A stretch of 10,301 bases of DNA from JBEVEP01 sp040512755 (lineage in GTDB: Bacteria > Pseudomonadota > Alphaproteobacteria > Rhizobiales > Rhizobiaceae), in NCBI GenBank assembly GCA_040512755.1, contig JBEVEP010000104.1, forward strand, positions 1 through 10,301, written 5' to 3'. The notes beneath the pieces are model-generated. The model ran no database searches. It was given only the letters and a program-made list of their open reading frames with translations, and had not been told where the DNA came from. Position 1 is the first letter of the stretch. Each line of letters starts with the position of its first letter. A program made the translations under genes and the position numbers. This document shows positions 1 to 6,400 of this stretch, one piece after another.

Positions 1-626
1 ATCCAGGCGCCGTCGAGATCGCCGAGGACGAGAGGACGGATGCCGAGCGGGTCGCGCACGCCGATCATCTTCTTGGACGTCAACGCCACAAGCGAGAACG
101 CGCCTTCGATCTGCCGGATCGCCTCAATGAAGCGTGAATTGATATCCCGCTCCTGGCTCGTCGCGACGAGGTGCAGGATCGTCTCGGTGTCGGAGGTCGA
201 AGAAAAGATCGCGCCCTGTTTCTGCAGGGCGCGCTGGACGGTCATCGCATTGGTGATATTGCCATTGTGCGCGATCGCGAGGCCGCCATCGGCTAGCTCG
301 GCGAAGAAGGGCTGCACATTGCGCAGGCCCGCACCGCCCGTAGTCGCGTATCGCGTGTGGCCGATGGCGCGCGTGCCCTTGAGCCGGTCCATGACAGATT
401 GTTTGGTGAACGTATCGCCGATCAGCCCGACGTGGCGTTCGACGTGGAATTGGCTGCCGTCGTAGGAAACGATGCCGGCTGCTTCCTGACCGCGGTGTTG
501 AAGCGCATGAAGGCCGAGCGTGACAATCGCGGCCGCATCCTGGCGTCCGAAAATACCGAACACGCCACACTCGTCGTGGAAATGATCGTCAGCCTCGGCG
601 GAGGAAAGTCTGTCTGCGTCTGCCAT
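1..626 (-). CDS. purF: Amidophosphoribosyltransferase, N-terminal part (cut by window edge)
   Basis: Glutamine PRPP amidotransferase catalyses the first committed step of purine synthesis: PRPP plus glutamine gives 5-phosphoribosylamine. Only the first 208 residues are here; the C-terminal phosphoribosyltransferase domain lies beyond position 1. The ATG at 624-626 has an AGAAGGCGG-type ribosome site upstream. A 19-residue leader precedes Cys20, the expected N-terminal nucleophile of the class II (Ntn) glutaminase after propeptide removal (HDE-CGVFGIFG). Other family motifs are QHRGQE (43-48), GHTRYATTG (89-97), HNGN (120-123), SDTE (145-148) and RDPLGIRPL (191-199). It lies 88 bases downstream of cvpA with no clear terminator between, so the two are probably co-transcribed, as cvpA-purF is in E. 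coli. The visible frame is intact. Identity is near certain. Confidence 0.97.
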   Translation of the reverse strand, partial: MADADRLSSAEADDHFHDECGVFGIFGRQDAAAIVTLGLHALQHRGQEAAGIVSYDGSQFHVERHVGLIGDTFTKQSVMDRLKGTRAIGHTRYATTGGAGLRNVQPFFAELADGGLAIAHNGNITNAMTVQRALQKQGAIFSSTSDTETILHLVATSQERDINSRFIEAIRQIEGAFSLVALTSKKMIGVRDPLGIRPLVLGDLDGAW

Positions 627-714
627 CAAGCGCCGCCTTCTGTCGGAAAGCCGTCATATAGGGCAACGAAAGCGCTTCCGCTACAGGCAATTCGCGCACG
701 CTTTGCGGCTTGCT

Positions 715-1338
715 CTAGTTTGCCGGCGGCTGCTCGGCCGGCGCAGAGTCGGTGGAAGGCTGCTCGGATCCGCCTTCGGCAGGCGCGCCTTCCCCGGCCT
801 CGGGGGTGGCCTCAGGCGCTTCCTCGCCCTCCGGCTGCAGGCGTTTCAGGATCGAATTTTCCGGATCGTCAGGCAGCAAAGCCTGCAACCGCCCGCCAAT
901 GTCCTCGAGAAGAGGCCGCGATTTTGCCCCGGCGATCCAAGATGGCGGGTTGGTGCCGACCAGCCAGTTGACGAACAGCAGCGCCACCGCGACGACCAGG
1001 ATGCCGCGCGCCGCGCCATAGAGGAAGCCGAGCGTGCGATCGAGCGCGCCGACGCGGGAATCGATGATGAAGTCTGCAATCTTCATTGTGATGATGGTGA
1101 CGATGATCAGCGCGACCACAAAGACGATGGCCGCGGCGGACGCAATCGCCAACTGCGCATTGTCGACATAGGGCTGCACGTGGGGCAGGACCAGCGGATA
1201 GAAAAAATAGGCCGCGGCCGCCGCGGCTATCCATGATGCAATGGACAAGATCTCGCGCGAGAAGCCGCGAACCATGGCAAGCATGGCGGACACAAGGGTG
1301 AAGCCGACGAGAATTCCGTCAAGCAGCGTAATCGGCAT
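715..1338 (-). CDS. cvpA: CvpA family inner-membrane protein
   Basis: This 207-residue protein belongs to the CvpA family, named for its role in colicin V production in E. coli; the wider role concerns envelope integrity and is not well defined. The family signature is the N-terminal LDGILVGF followed by VRGFSREILSIASW. About four hydrophobic membrane segments are visible, near residues 6-23, 30-48, 62-86 and 104-126. From about residue 165 the protein becomes a low-complexity tail rich in Glu, Pro, Ala and Gly, probably disordered, which makes it longer than the roughly 160-residue E. coli protein. The ATG at 1336-1338 has a GGAG about 10 bases upstream. The gene sits between radA (113 bases upstream) and purF (88 bases downstream), and linkage to purF supports the name. 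Confidence 0.9.
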   Translation of the reverse strand: MPITLLDGILVGFTLVSAMLAMVRGFSREILSIASWIAAAAAAYFFYPLVLPHVQPYVDNAQLAIASAAAIVFVVALIIVTIITMKIADFIIDSRVGALDRTLGFLYGAARGILVVAVALLFVNWLVGTNPPSWIAGAKSRPLLEDIGGRLQALLPDDPENSILKRLQPEGEEAPEATPEAGEGAPAEGGSEQPSTDSAPAEQPPAN

Positions 1339-1451
1339 GTCGTTCCCACTCCATCCTGGCGGAGATTTCCGCTCCCCGGTTGAACCGTAGAATGGTCCCC
1401 GTCAACCCTTCTTTCGCGCAGTCTGGCAATGTTTCCTCAGACAAAATGCAA

Positions 1452-2903
1452 TCAGATTTCGACTGGATTGTGCCCCATGTCAAAGCGCGCCGTCCGTTGC
1501 GCCTCGGGAGGCCTTCCAGGCATCCCGGGCGTGCCCGCTACGCGCACCACGAGATCCATGAGCGTTGCGGGCTGAAATAGACTGACGTTGTTTCCTCCTG
1601 CCAAGTCCTCGTTCGTGCGCGGCAGGACTGCCTGGCCAAAACCCAGTTTCTCAGCTTCCTTCAGCCGCTGCTGCGCATGCGCAACCGGCCTCACCGCGCC
1701 CGAAAGGCTGATTTCGCCGAAATAGACACAATCCGCCGGCAGGGCAAGGCCGGTAAGCGACGAGACAAGTGCTGCCGCTACGGCGAGATCGGCGGCAGGT
1801 TCGGTAATCCGGTAGCCACCAGCGACGTTGAGATAGACATCATGCGTGGCAAAACGGACGCCGCAATGCGCCTCGAGTACCGCGAGCACCATCGACAGCC
1901 GCGGCGAGTCCCAACCGACCACCGCGCGCCGCGGTGTGCCGAGCGGCGAGGGCGCAACCAGCGCCTGGATTTCCACCAGCACGGGGCGCGTGCCTTCGAT
2001 CCCCGCGAAGACCGCGGCGCCCGGCGCTTTGGCGTGACGCTCCCCGAGAAACAGTTCCGACGGATTGGAAACCTCGCGTAACCCCTTGTCCGACATCTCG
2101 AAAACGCCGATCTCGTCGGTAGGCCCGAAACGGTTCTTGACCGTGCGCAGGATCCGATAGTGGTGGCCGCCTTCACCTTCGAAATAGAGAACGCCGTCCA
2201 CCATATGCTCGACGACACGCGGGCCGGCGATCTGGCCTTCCTTTGTGACATGGCCGACCAGCACCACGGCGGCGCCGGTCGATTTTGCGTAGCGGATCAC
2301 CGCCTGAGCCGAAGCGCGCACCTGTGTCACAGTGCCCGGTGCCGAATCGGCCGCGTCCGTCCACAGGGTCTGGATCGAATCGAGGATGACGAGGTCAGGG
2401 CGCTTGCCCTCCGCGATGGTCGCCAGAATGTCCTCGACATTGGTTTCGGCGGCAAGCTCGACCGGCGCGTTCGCCGCGCCGAGGCGCTGCGCCCGGAGCC
2501 TGACCTGCGCGACGGCCTCTTCGCCGGAAACATAGACGACGCGGTACCCTCTGCCGGCGAGCGCCGCGGCAGCCTGCATCAGAAGGGTCGACTTGCCGAT
2601 GCCGGGGTCGCCGCCGACCAGAATCGCCGAACCCCGCACAAAGCCGCCGCCGGTCGCACGGTCCAGCTCGGCAATGCCGGACGCAATGCGGGGAGCGTCC
2701 TCGATATCGCCCGAGAGCGAAGTGAGCGTGACCGGACGGCCTTTGCGAGGGCTGCGCAGGGCCGATGGCCCGCCACCGATGCCGCCGGATGTGCCTTCCT
2801 CAACCAGCGTGTTCCACTCGCCACAAGCGTCGCACTTCCCGGCCCAGCGCGAATGCACCGAGCCGCAATTCTGACAGATGAACTGGATGCGGGTTTTAGC
2901 CAC
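1452..2903 (-). CDS. radA: DNA repair and recombination protein RadA
   Basis: RadA (Sms) is a DnaB-like ATPase that promotes branch migration during homologous recombination and repair. The order of domains is typical: a C4 zinc finger (C10, C13, C24, C27), a RecA-like core with Walker A GDPGIGKST (98-106), Walker B LVILDS (171-176), the RadA hallmark KNRFG (256-260), then a C-terminal Lon-like domain. The start chosen is GTG at 2901-2903, giving 483 residues (E. coli RadA is 460). It has GGGAG nine bases upstream and places the zinc finger where the family has it. The frame stays open further upstream, but that part runs into the intergenic repeat and is not conserved protein. It lies downstream of dnaB, separated by the repeat at 2921-3076, and ahead of cvpA-purF. 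Confidence 0.96.
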   Translation of the reverse strand: MAKTRIQFICQNCGSVHSRWAGKCDACGEWNTLVEEGTSGGIGGGPSALRSPRKGRPVTLTSLSGDIEDAPRIASGIAELDRATGGGFVRGSAILVGGDPGIGKSTLLMQAAAALAGRGYRVVYVSGEEAVAQVRLRAQRLGAANAPVELAAETNVEDILATIAEGKRPDLVILDSIQTLWTDAADSAPGTVTQVRASAQAVIRYAKSTGAAVVLVGHVTKEGQIAGPRVVEHMVDGVLYFEGEGGHHYRILRTVKNRFGPTDEIGVFEMSDKGLREVSNPSELFLGERHAKAPGAAVFAGIEGTRPVLVEIQALVAPSPLGTPRRAVVGWDSPRLSMVLAVLEAHCGVRFATHDVYLNVAGGYRITEPAADLAVAAALVSSLTGLALPADCVYFGEISLSGAVRPVAHAQQRLKEAEKLGFGQAVLPRTNEDLAGGNNVSLFQPATLMDLVVRVAGTPGMPGRPPEAQRTARFDMGHNPVEI

Positions 2904-2920
2904 TGGGCAAATCTCCCGCA

Positions 2921-3076
2921 CCCCCCTCTGTCCTGCCGGACATCTCCCCCTCACGGGGGGAGATCGGCCGGCCGCGACGATTTCGCCAATCTTCGGCATT
3001 GCAGAACGGAGCACCGACGCTCGCGACAGCTGATCTCCCCCCTTGAGGGGGAGATGGCCGGCAGGCCAGAGAGGGG
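2921..3076. repeat. RIME-like intergenic mosaic repeat with two hairpins
   Basis: The ends are inverted copies of each other: 2921-2952 matches the reverse complement of 3045-3076 at 29 of 32 bases. Each end also contains its own hairpin, with arms ATCTCCCC and GGGGAGAT (around 2942-2964 and 3033-3054). The internal 70 bases include CGCCAATCTTCGGCATT. Two large palindromes within roughly 150 bases in an intergenic gap is the layout of rhizobial intergenic mosaic elements (RIME), and the sequence agrees with my memory of a very common Mesorhizobium intergenic repeat. It carries no gene. It starts 15 bases after the dnaB stop and ends 17 bases before the radA start, next to the radA ribosome site, so it could fold in the dnaB-radA transcript and weaken read-through. 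Confidence 0.85.
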
Positions 3077-3091
3077 TATTGCAAGAAGAGC

Positions 3092-4582
3092 CTACTCATA
3101 TCTTTCCGGCAGGTGGCTGTCCTCGGCGAGGTCGAAGAAACGGGTGAATTCGCCCTGAAAGCCGAGACCGATGGTTCCCGTGGGCCCATGGCGCTGCTTG
3201 GCGATGATCACTTCAGCCTTGCCGCGGGCGTCGTTCATTTCGCCCTCCCACTTCATGTACTCGTCGGTGCCGGGCTTCGGTTCCTTGTTCTTGAGGTAAT
3301 ACTCCTCGCGATACACGAACAGCACCACGTCCGCGTCCTGCTCGATCGAGCCCGATTCACGGAGATCGGAGAGTTGCGGGCGTTTGTCGTCTCGGCTTTC
3401 GACCTGACGCGAGAGCTGCGAAAGCGCAATGATCGGCACAGCGAGCTCCTTGGCGAGCGCCTTCAGGCCGGTGGTGATCTCGGTGATCTCCTGCACGCGG
3501 TTCTGTGAGGCGCGAGCCGACGTGCCTTGCATGAGCTGAATATAGTCGATGACGATGACGTCGAGGCCGCGCTGCCGCTTGAGCCGCCTTGCACGCGCGG
3601 CGAGCTGGGCGATGGAAATGCCGCCGGTCTGGTCGATGAACAGCGGCAGTTTCTGCATGGTTTGCGAGCAGGCGACGAGCTTCTCGAAATCATACTCGGT
3701 GATCTCGCCACGGCGGATCTTGGACGAGGGGATTTCCGTCTGCTCGGAAATGATACGGGTCGCCAATTGCTCCGACGACATTTCGAGCGAGAAGAAGCCG
3801 ATAACGCCGCCGTTTGCAGCCTTGAACGAACCATCGGCCTGCTGCGCAGGCTCATAGGCGTGCGCGATGTTGAAGGCGATATTGGTCGCCAGCGAGGTTT
3901 TGCCCATGCCGGGACGGCCCGCAAGCACAATGAGGTCCGAAGGCTGCAGTCCGCCCATGCGCTTGTCGAGGTCACGCAGCCCGGTCGCTATGCCCGAAAG
4001 ATGGCCGTCGCGCATGAACGCGGCGTTCGCCATGTCCACCGCGGTCTTCACGGCGTCGGTAAAGCTTTCGAAACCGCCGTCGTAGCGTCCCGTTTCCGCG
4101 AGCTCAAAAAGCCTGCGTTCGGCGTCCTCGATCTGCTCTTGCGGAGGCATGTCGACCGGCGCGTCATAGGCGATGTTGACCATGTCTTCGCCGACGGTGA
4201 TCAGCGCCCGGCGGGTGGCGAGATCATAGATCGCCCGGCCATAGTCGACGGCGTTGATGATGGTGACGGCTTCGGCGGCGAGACGCGCAAGATAATGCGC
4301 GACCGTCATGTCGCCCACCTTCTCGTCTGATGGCAGAAACGTCTTGAGCGTTACCGGATTGGCCATCTTGCCCATCCGGATTAGTTCCGCCGCGACCTCG
4401 AAGATCTTGCGATGCAGCGGCTCATAAAAATGCGACGGCTTCAGGAAATCGGAGACGCGGTAGAACGCATCATTGTTGACGAGGATCGCGCCAAGCAGCG
4501 CCTGCTCGGCCTCGATATTGTTCGGCGCTTCGCGATAAAGGGGCGTTTCCGCCACGTCGAGTTTGCGGGCTGCTTCTGCCAT
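3092..4582 (-). CDS. dnaB: Replicative DNA helicase DnaB
   Basis: DnaB is the hexameric 5'-3' helicase that unwinds DNA at the replication fork and recruits primase. The 496-residue protein has the DnaB N-terminal domain (about 18-120, starting PNNIEAEQALLGAIL), a linker, and a RecA-like C-terminal domain with Walker A GRPGMGKT (222-229), FFSLEMS (263-269), Walker B VIVIDYIQL (342-350), LSQLSRQVE (388-396) and DLRESGSIEQDAD (406-418). A short insert around 243-260 (AYEPAQQADGSF) is, as I recall, common in alphaproteobacterial DnaB. There is no intein and no frame break. The ATG at 4580-4582 has only a weak ribosome site. It is separated from rplI by a terminator and a 715-base gap, so it probably has its own promoter. 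Confidence 0.97.
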   Translation of the reverse strand: MAEAARKLDVAETPLYREAPNNIEAEQALLGAILVNNDAFYRVSDFLKPSHFYEPLHRKIFEVAAELIRMGKMANPVTLKTFLPSDEKVGDMTVAHYLARLAAEAVTIINAVDYGRAIYDLATRRALITVGEDMVNIAYDAPVDMPPQEQIEDAERRLFELAETGRYDGGFESFTDAVKTAVDMANAAFMRDGHLSGIATGLRDLDKRMGGLQPSDLIVLAGRPGMGKTSLATNIAFNIAHAYEPAQQADGSFKAANGGVIGFFSLEMSSEQLATRIISEQTEIPSSKIRRGEITEYDFEKLVACSQTMQKLPLFIDQTGGISIAQLAARARRLKRQRGLDVIVIDYIQLMQGTSARASQNRVQEITEITTGLKALAKELAVPIIALSQLSRQVESRDDKRPQLSDLRESGSIEQDADVVLFVYREEYYLKNKEPKPGTDEYMKWEGEMNDARGKAEVIIAKQRHGPTGTIGLGFQGEFTRFFDLAEDSHLPERYE

Positions 4583-4879
4583 GCCAGTTTCCAGTTTTCT
4601 TCAGCCCGGACTGAACAAAAACGACTTGTCCCGGCACGCGATTCTCACACCGGTTTAGCTTGCCCCGGACACGCAGGAAACCCGGGTTTGTGAGTTCATG
4701 CCACGAAACCCCGTGTGCCTAACGGGACCCCACCATATCCCCGCTGTTCCCAGCGAACGCACGAAACTCAACAAGTTCTTGACACCGAATCAAAGACTCT
4801 TCCAATCGTACCGGCTTTTGAACAAAACAGGAACACCGGGAGGGCTCCTTTTTGTGATCTGGACGCACCGGTAGGGGAT
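4583..4879. other. Gene-free region upstream of dnaB, likely holding its promoter
   Basis: No convincing gene is seen on either strand in these 297 bases. What they hold is a cluster of GANTC sites at 4640-4644, 4787-4791 and 4795-4799 (a fourth at 4877-4881 overlaps the end of the cfa relic) and a perfect 12-base palindrome at 4678-4689. Because rplI ends with a terminator and the cfa relic is dead, the dnaB promoter must lie here or just upstream. I could not pick out a convincing -35/-10 pair on the minus strand. Confidence 0.5.
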
Positions 4880-4881
4880 TC
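4640..4881. promoter_or_regulatory. Cluster of four GANTC (CcrM-type) sites upstream of dnaB
   Basis: GATTC at 4640-4644, GAATC at 4787-4791, GACTC at 4795-4799 and GATTC at 4877-4881. GANTC is the target of CcrM, the cell-cycle-regulated adenine methyltransferase of alphaproteobacteria. By eye the whole 10.3 kb holds fewer than about 25 such sites, so four in 242 bases, two of them only three bases apart, is dense. A link to cell-cycle control of dnaB is an inference. Confidence 0.4.
4678..4689. repeat. Perfect 12-base palindrome upstream of dnaB
   Basis: AAACCCGGGTTT is a perfect palindrome that does not extend further. It lies about 95 bases upstream of the dnaB start. It could be a regulator site or chance; nothing else in the window repeats it. 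Confidence 0.3.
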
Positions 4882-5147
4882 AATCAGCGATTTTGCGCTG
4901 CGCCGTCGTGTCTTGCCGCACCGGCTTGCGATGGGCAGCCTCGTGGATTGCCAACGCTTTTTCGCATTTGCCGATGTAGTCGCGTGTGATCGGCACCGTG
5001 TCGTTGCGAGGGCGAGCTGAAGCTGGAAAACCATCAGGTCCTGCCATCGGAAGGCGGCTTCGGTATGGACCGTGCCGTTCAGGCTGTGACTGAGAGGTCT
5101 CCCGTGCGGACAAGCCGCTCTAATACACGCAGCAACAAGACGTTCAT
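4880..5147 (-). pseudogene. Remnant of a cyclopropane-fatty-acyl-phospholipid synthase (cfa-like) gene
   Basis: An intact gene would make a SAM-dependent methyltransferase of the Cfa family, which adds a methylene bridge to unsaturated membrane lipids. Only the two ends remain. From the ATG at 5145-5147 the frame reads MNVLLLRVLERLVRTG and on to DLSVT, like rhizobial Cfa N-termini, then stops at 5079-5081. Shifting one base near 5085 continues as LNGTVHT and then EAAFRWQDLMVFQLQLA. A second one-base shift near 5011 continues as RNDTVPITRDYIGKCEKAL and runs to a TGA at 4880-4882. The last two pieces match the C-terminus of Cfa proteins as I remember it (...VFQ-QLA-R-D-VP-TRDYI). The catalytic middle, about 1.1 kb including the SAM-binding motif, is gone, with the junction near 5060. 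The gene is therefore dead. Family assignment rests on memory of the termini, not a search. Confidence 0.72.
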
Positions 5148-5242
5148 GACCGAAACACCGCCATTGATGCCAATGGGCCAGAAGATGCGCCAAATCTGGG
5201 CCCAAACTAAAATCACGGCCCGGTGAAACGTTCCTCTGGCAC

Positions 5243-5272
5243 AAAAAAAGCCCGGGCGTGGCCGCCCGGGCT
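5243..5272 (-). terminator. Intrinsic terminator of rplI
   Basis: On the minus strand a perfect 10-base-pair stem (AGCCCGGGCG paired with CGCCCGGGCT) with a four-base loop (GCCA) is followed directly by seven T. It lies 25 bases after the rplI stop. It should end the rpsF-rpsR-rplI transcript and isolate dnaB. Confidence 0.92.
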
Positions 5273-5297
5273 CGATGAGGACTGAATGCCAAAGAGA

Positions 5298-5879
5298 TTA
5301 CGCTTCGGTTTCGCCTTCGTCTTCTTCATTCACCTCGAAGAAGGTTTCCGGACGGGCGTTCTCGTTGATATCTTCGCCGTAGATTGCTTCTGCCGTGGTG
5401 AGCGTCTCGCCCTTCGCCTGGCGTTCGGCCTCGTCGGCAGTGCGGGCGATGTTGAGCGTGATCGTGGCCTCGACTTCCGGGTGAAGCGCGATCGCGATGT
5501 TGGTCAGCCCGACCGACTTGATCGGCTGGTTGAGCTCGACCTGGTTGCGCGCGACGGTGAAGCCTTCCGCCGTCAGCAATTCGGAAATGTCGCGGGAGGA
5601 CACCGAACCGTAAAGCTGGCCGGTTTCGCCAGCCGAACGGACGACCATGAAGCTCTTGCCGTCGAGCTTTTCAGCTATCTTCTGGGCTTCCGACTTGCGC
5701 TCGAGGTTGCGCGCTTCGAGTTGGGTGCGCTGCCCTTCGAACTTCTTCTTGTTGGCCTCATTGGCGCGCAGCGCCTTGCCTTTCGGCAGCAGGAAATTAC
5801 GGGCAAAGCCGTCCTTGACCTTGACCGTCTCGCCCATCTGGCCGAGGCGGGAAATGCGTTCGAGAAGAATAACTTCCAT
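5298..5879 (-). CDS. rplI: 50S ribosomal protein L9
   Basis: L9 binds 23S rRNA at the base of the L1 stalk and helps keep the reading frame. The N-terminal domain (1-47) carries the family signature: MEVILLERISRLGQMG, then VKDGFARNFLLPKGKA (21-36). A charged connecting helix follows (about 43-72), then the C-terminal domain (about 73-148, with GETGQLYGSVSSRDI at 84-98). The protein has 193 residues against 149 in E. coli. The extra 45 are an acidic, probably disordered tail ending in NEEDEGETEA, a length usual for Rhizobiales L9. The ATG at 5877-5879 has AAGGAA seven bases upstream. It is the last gene of the rpsF-rpsR-rplI cluster and is followed by a strong terminator. Confidence 0.97.
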   Translation of the reverse strand: MEVILLERISRLGQMGETVKVKDGFARNFLLPKGKALRANEANKKKFEGQRTQLEARNLERKSEAQKIAEKLDGKSFMVVRSAGETGQLYGSVSSRDISELLTAEGFTVARNQVELNQPIKSVGLTNIAIALHPEVEATITLNIARTADEAERQAKGETLTTAEAIYGEDINENARPETFFEVNEEDEGETEA

Positions 5880-5898
5880 CTCTTTGTTCCTTCAAAGA

Positions 5899-5912
5899 GC
5901 CGGCTGACCGGC
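5899..5912 (-). promoter_or_regulatory. Small hairpin just upstream of the rplI ribosome site
   Basis: On the minus strand GCCGG pairs with CCGGC around a four-base loop, six bases before the AAGGAA of rplI. It could modulate rplI translation or simply be chance in GC-rich DNA. Confidence 0.3.
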
Positions 5913-6114
5913 GGTTATCTTTGTCTTCGCACGATCTCTTTGCGACCATGCGTTGGAACAGGTAGGAAGCTGATGGCCGAGGGGCCTTGAGTCGCTGTCC
6001 TGCCTGTCCGGCAGTTAGGGGTCTCAAATTGCCCGCAAGACGCCGCGCATCTTCCGAACCTTGAACCCCAACCCGGGATTGTCTTGCACTCCACGGCGCC
6101 CGTCGCCAAAGAGG

Positions 6115-6143
6115 CCGGTCCGGACGGCAGCCGCCCGGACCGG
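6115..6143 (-). terminator. Hairpin after rpsR, possible attenuator or processing site
   Basis: Eight bases after the rpsR stop, CCGGTCCGG (9 bases) pairs perfectly with CCGGACCGG; the inner bases can add up to four more pairs (one G-U) and leave a three-base loop. It is followed on the minus strand by CCTCTTTGG, so there is no true T-run. It is more likely a partial terminator or RNA-stability element between rpsR and rplI than a full stop. The rest of the 5880-6151 gap shows no gene. Confidence 0.5.
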
Positions 6144-6151
6144 AACGATGA

Positions 6152-6400
6152 TTACTTCACTACGTATGGCAGCAGGCCCAGGAAACGGGCGCGCTTGATC
6201 GCCTTGGCGAGCTCGCGCTGTTTCTTCTGGCTGACGGCCGTGATGCGCGACGGCACGATCTTGCCGCGCTCGGAAATGTAGCGCTGCAGCAACCGTACGT
6301 CCTTGTAGTCGATCCTGGGCGCGTTGGAGCCGGAGAACGGGCAGGTCTTGCGGCGGCGATGGAACGGGCGCCGGGTCGGGATCTGATTGATGTCGACCAT
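6152..6400 (-). CDS. rpsR: 30S ribosomal protein S18
   Basis: S18 binds the platform of the small subunit together with S6. The 82-residue protein has the basic N-terminus RRPFHRRRKTCPFSG (10-24), the core IDYKDVRLLQRYISERGKI (30-48), and the invariant C-terminal part PSRITAVSQKKQRELAKAIK followed by RARFLGLLPYV. Length and composition are normal. The ATG (6398-6400) overlaps the rpsF TAA by one base (TAATG), so translation of the two partners is probably coupled. Part of the rpsF-rpsR-rplI cluster. Confidence 0.98.
   Translation of the reverse strand: MVDINQIPTRRPFHRRRKTCPFSGSNAPRIDYKDVRLLQRYISERGKIVPSRITAVSQKKQRELAKAIKRARFLGLLPYVVK

Noticed and set aside
2904..3014. Longer upstream start for radA (520 residues)
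   Set aside because: The extra residues come from the repeat, while GTG at 2903 has a good ribosome site and starts just before the zinc finger as in other RadA proteins.
2160..3158. 332-codon open frame on the plus strand opposite radA
   Set aside because: Antisense shadow of radA and the repeat; no recognisable domain.
2896..3189. Open frame of 97 codons on the minus strand across the dnaB-radA gap
   Set aside because: It is a translation of the palindromic repeat plus the dnaB 3' end in another frame; such frames are common false genes in rhizobial genomes.
3527..4330. 267-codon open frame on the plus strand opposite dnaB
   Set aside because: Antisense shadow in GC-rich DNA; DnaB on the other strand is unambiguous.
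4779..4784. TTGACA on the plus strand as a promoter
   Set aside because: There is no matching -10 and no plus-strand gene downstream for it to serve.
4820..4860. Terminator-like GGGAGGGCTCCTTTTT on the plus strand
   Set aside because: The stem is too short and weak, and no plus-strand gene precedes it.
5286..5990. 234-codon open frame on the plus strand opposite rplI
   Set aside because: Shadow of rplI; composition is not protein-like and there is no family resemblance.
5880..6114. Possible remnant of a DUF2232 gene
   Set aside because: I read all three minus-strand frames and saw no hydrophobic segments or similarity.
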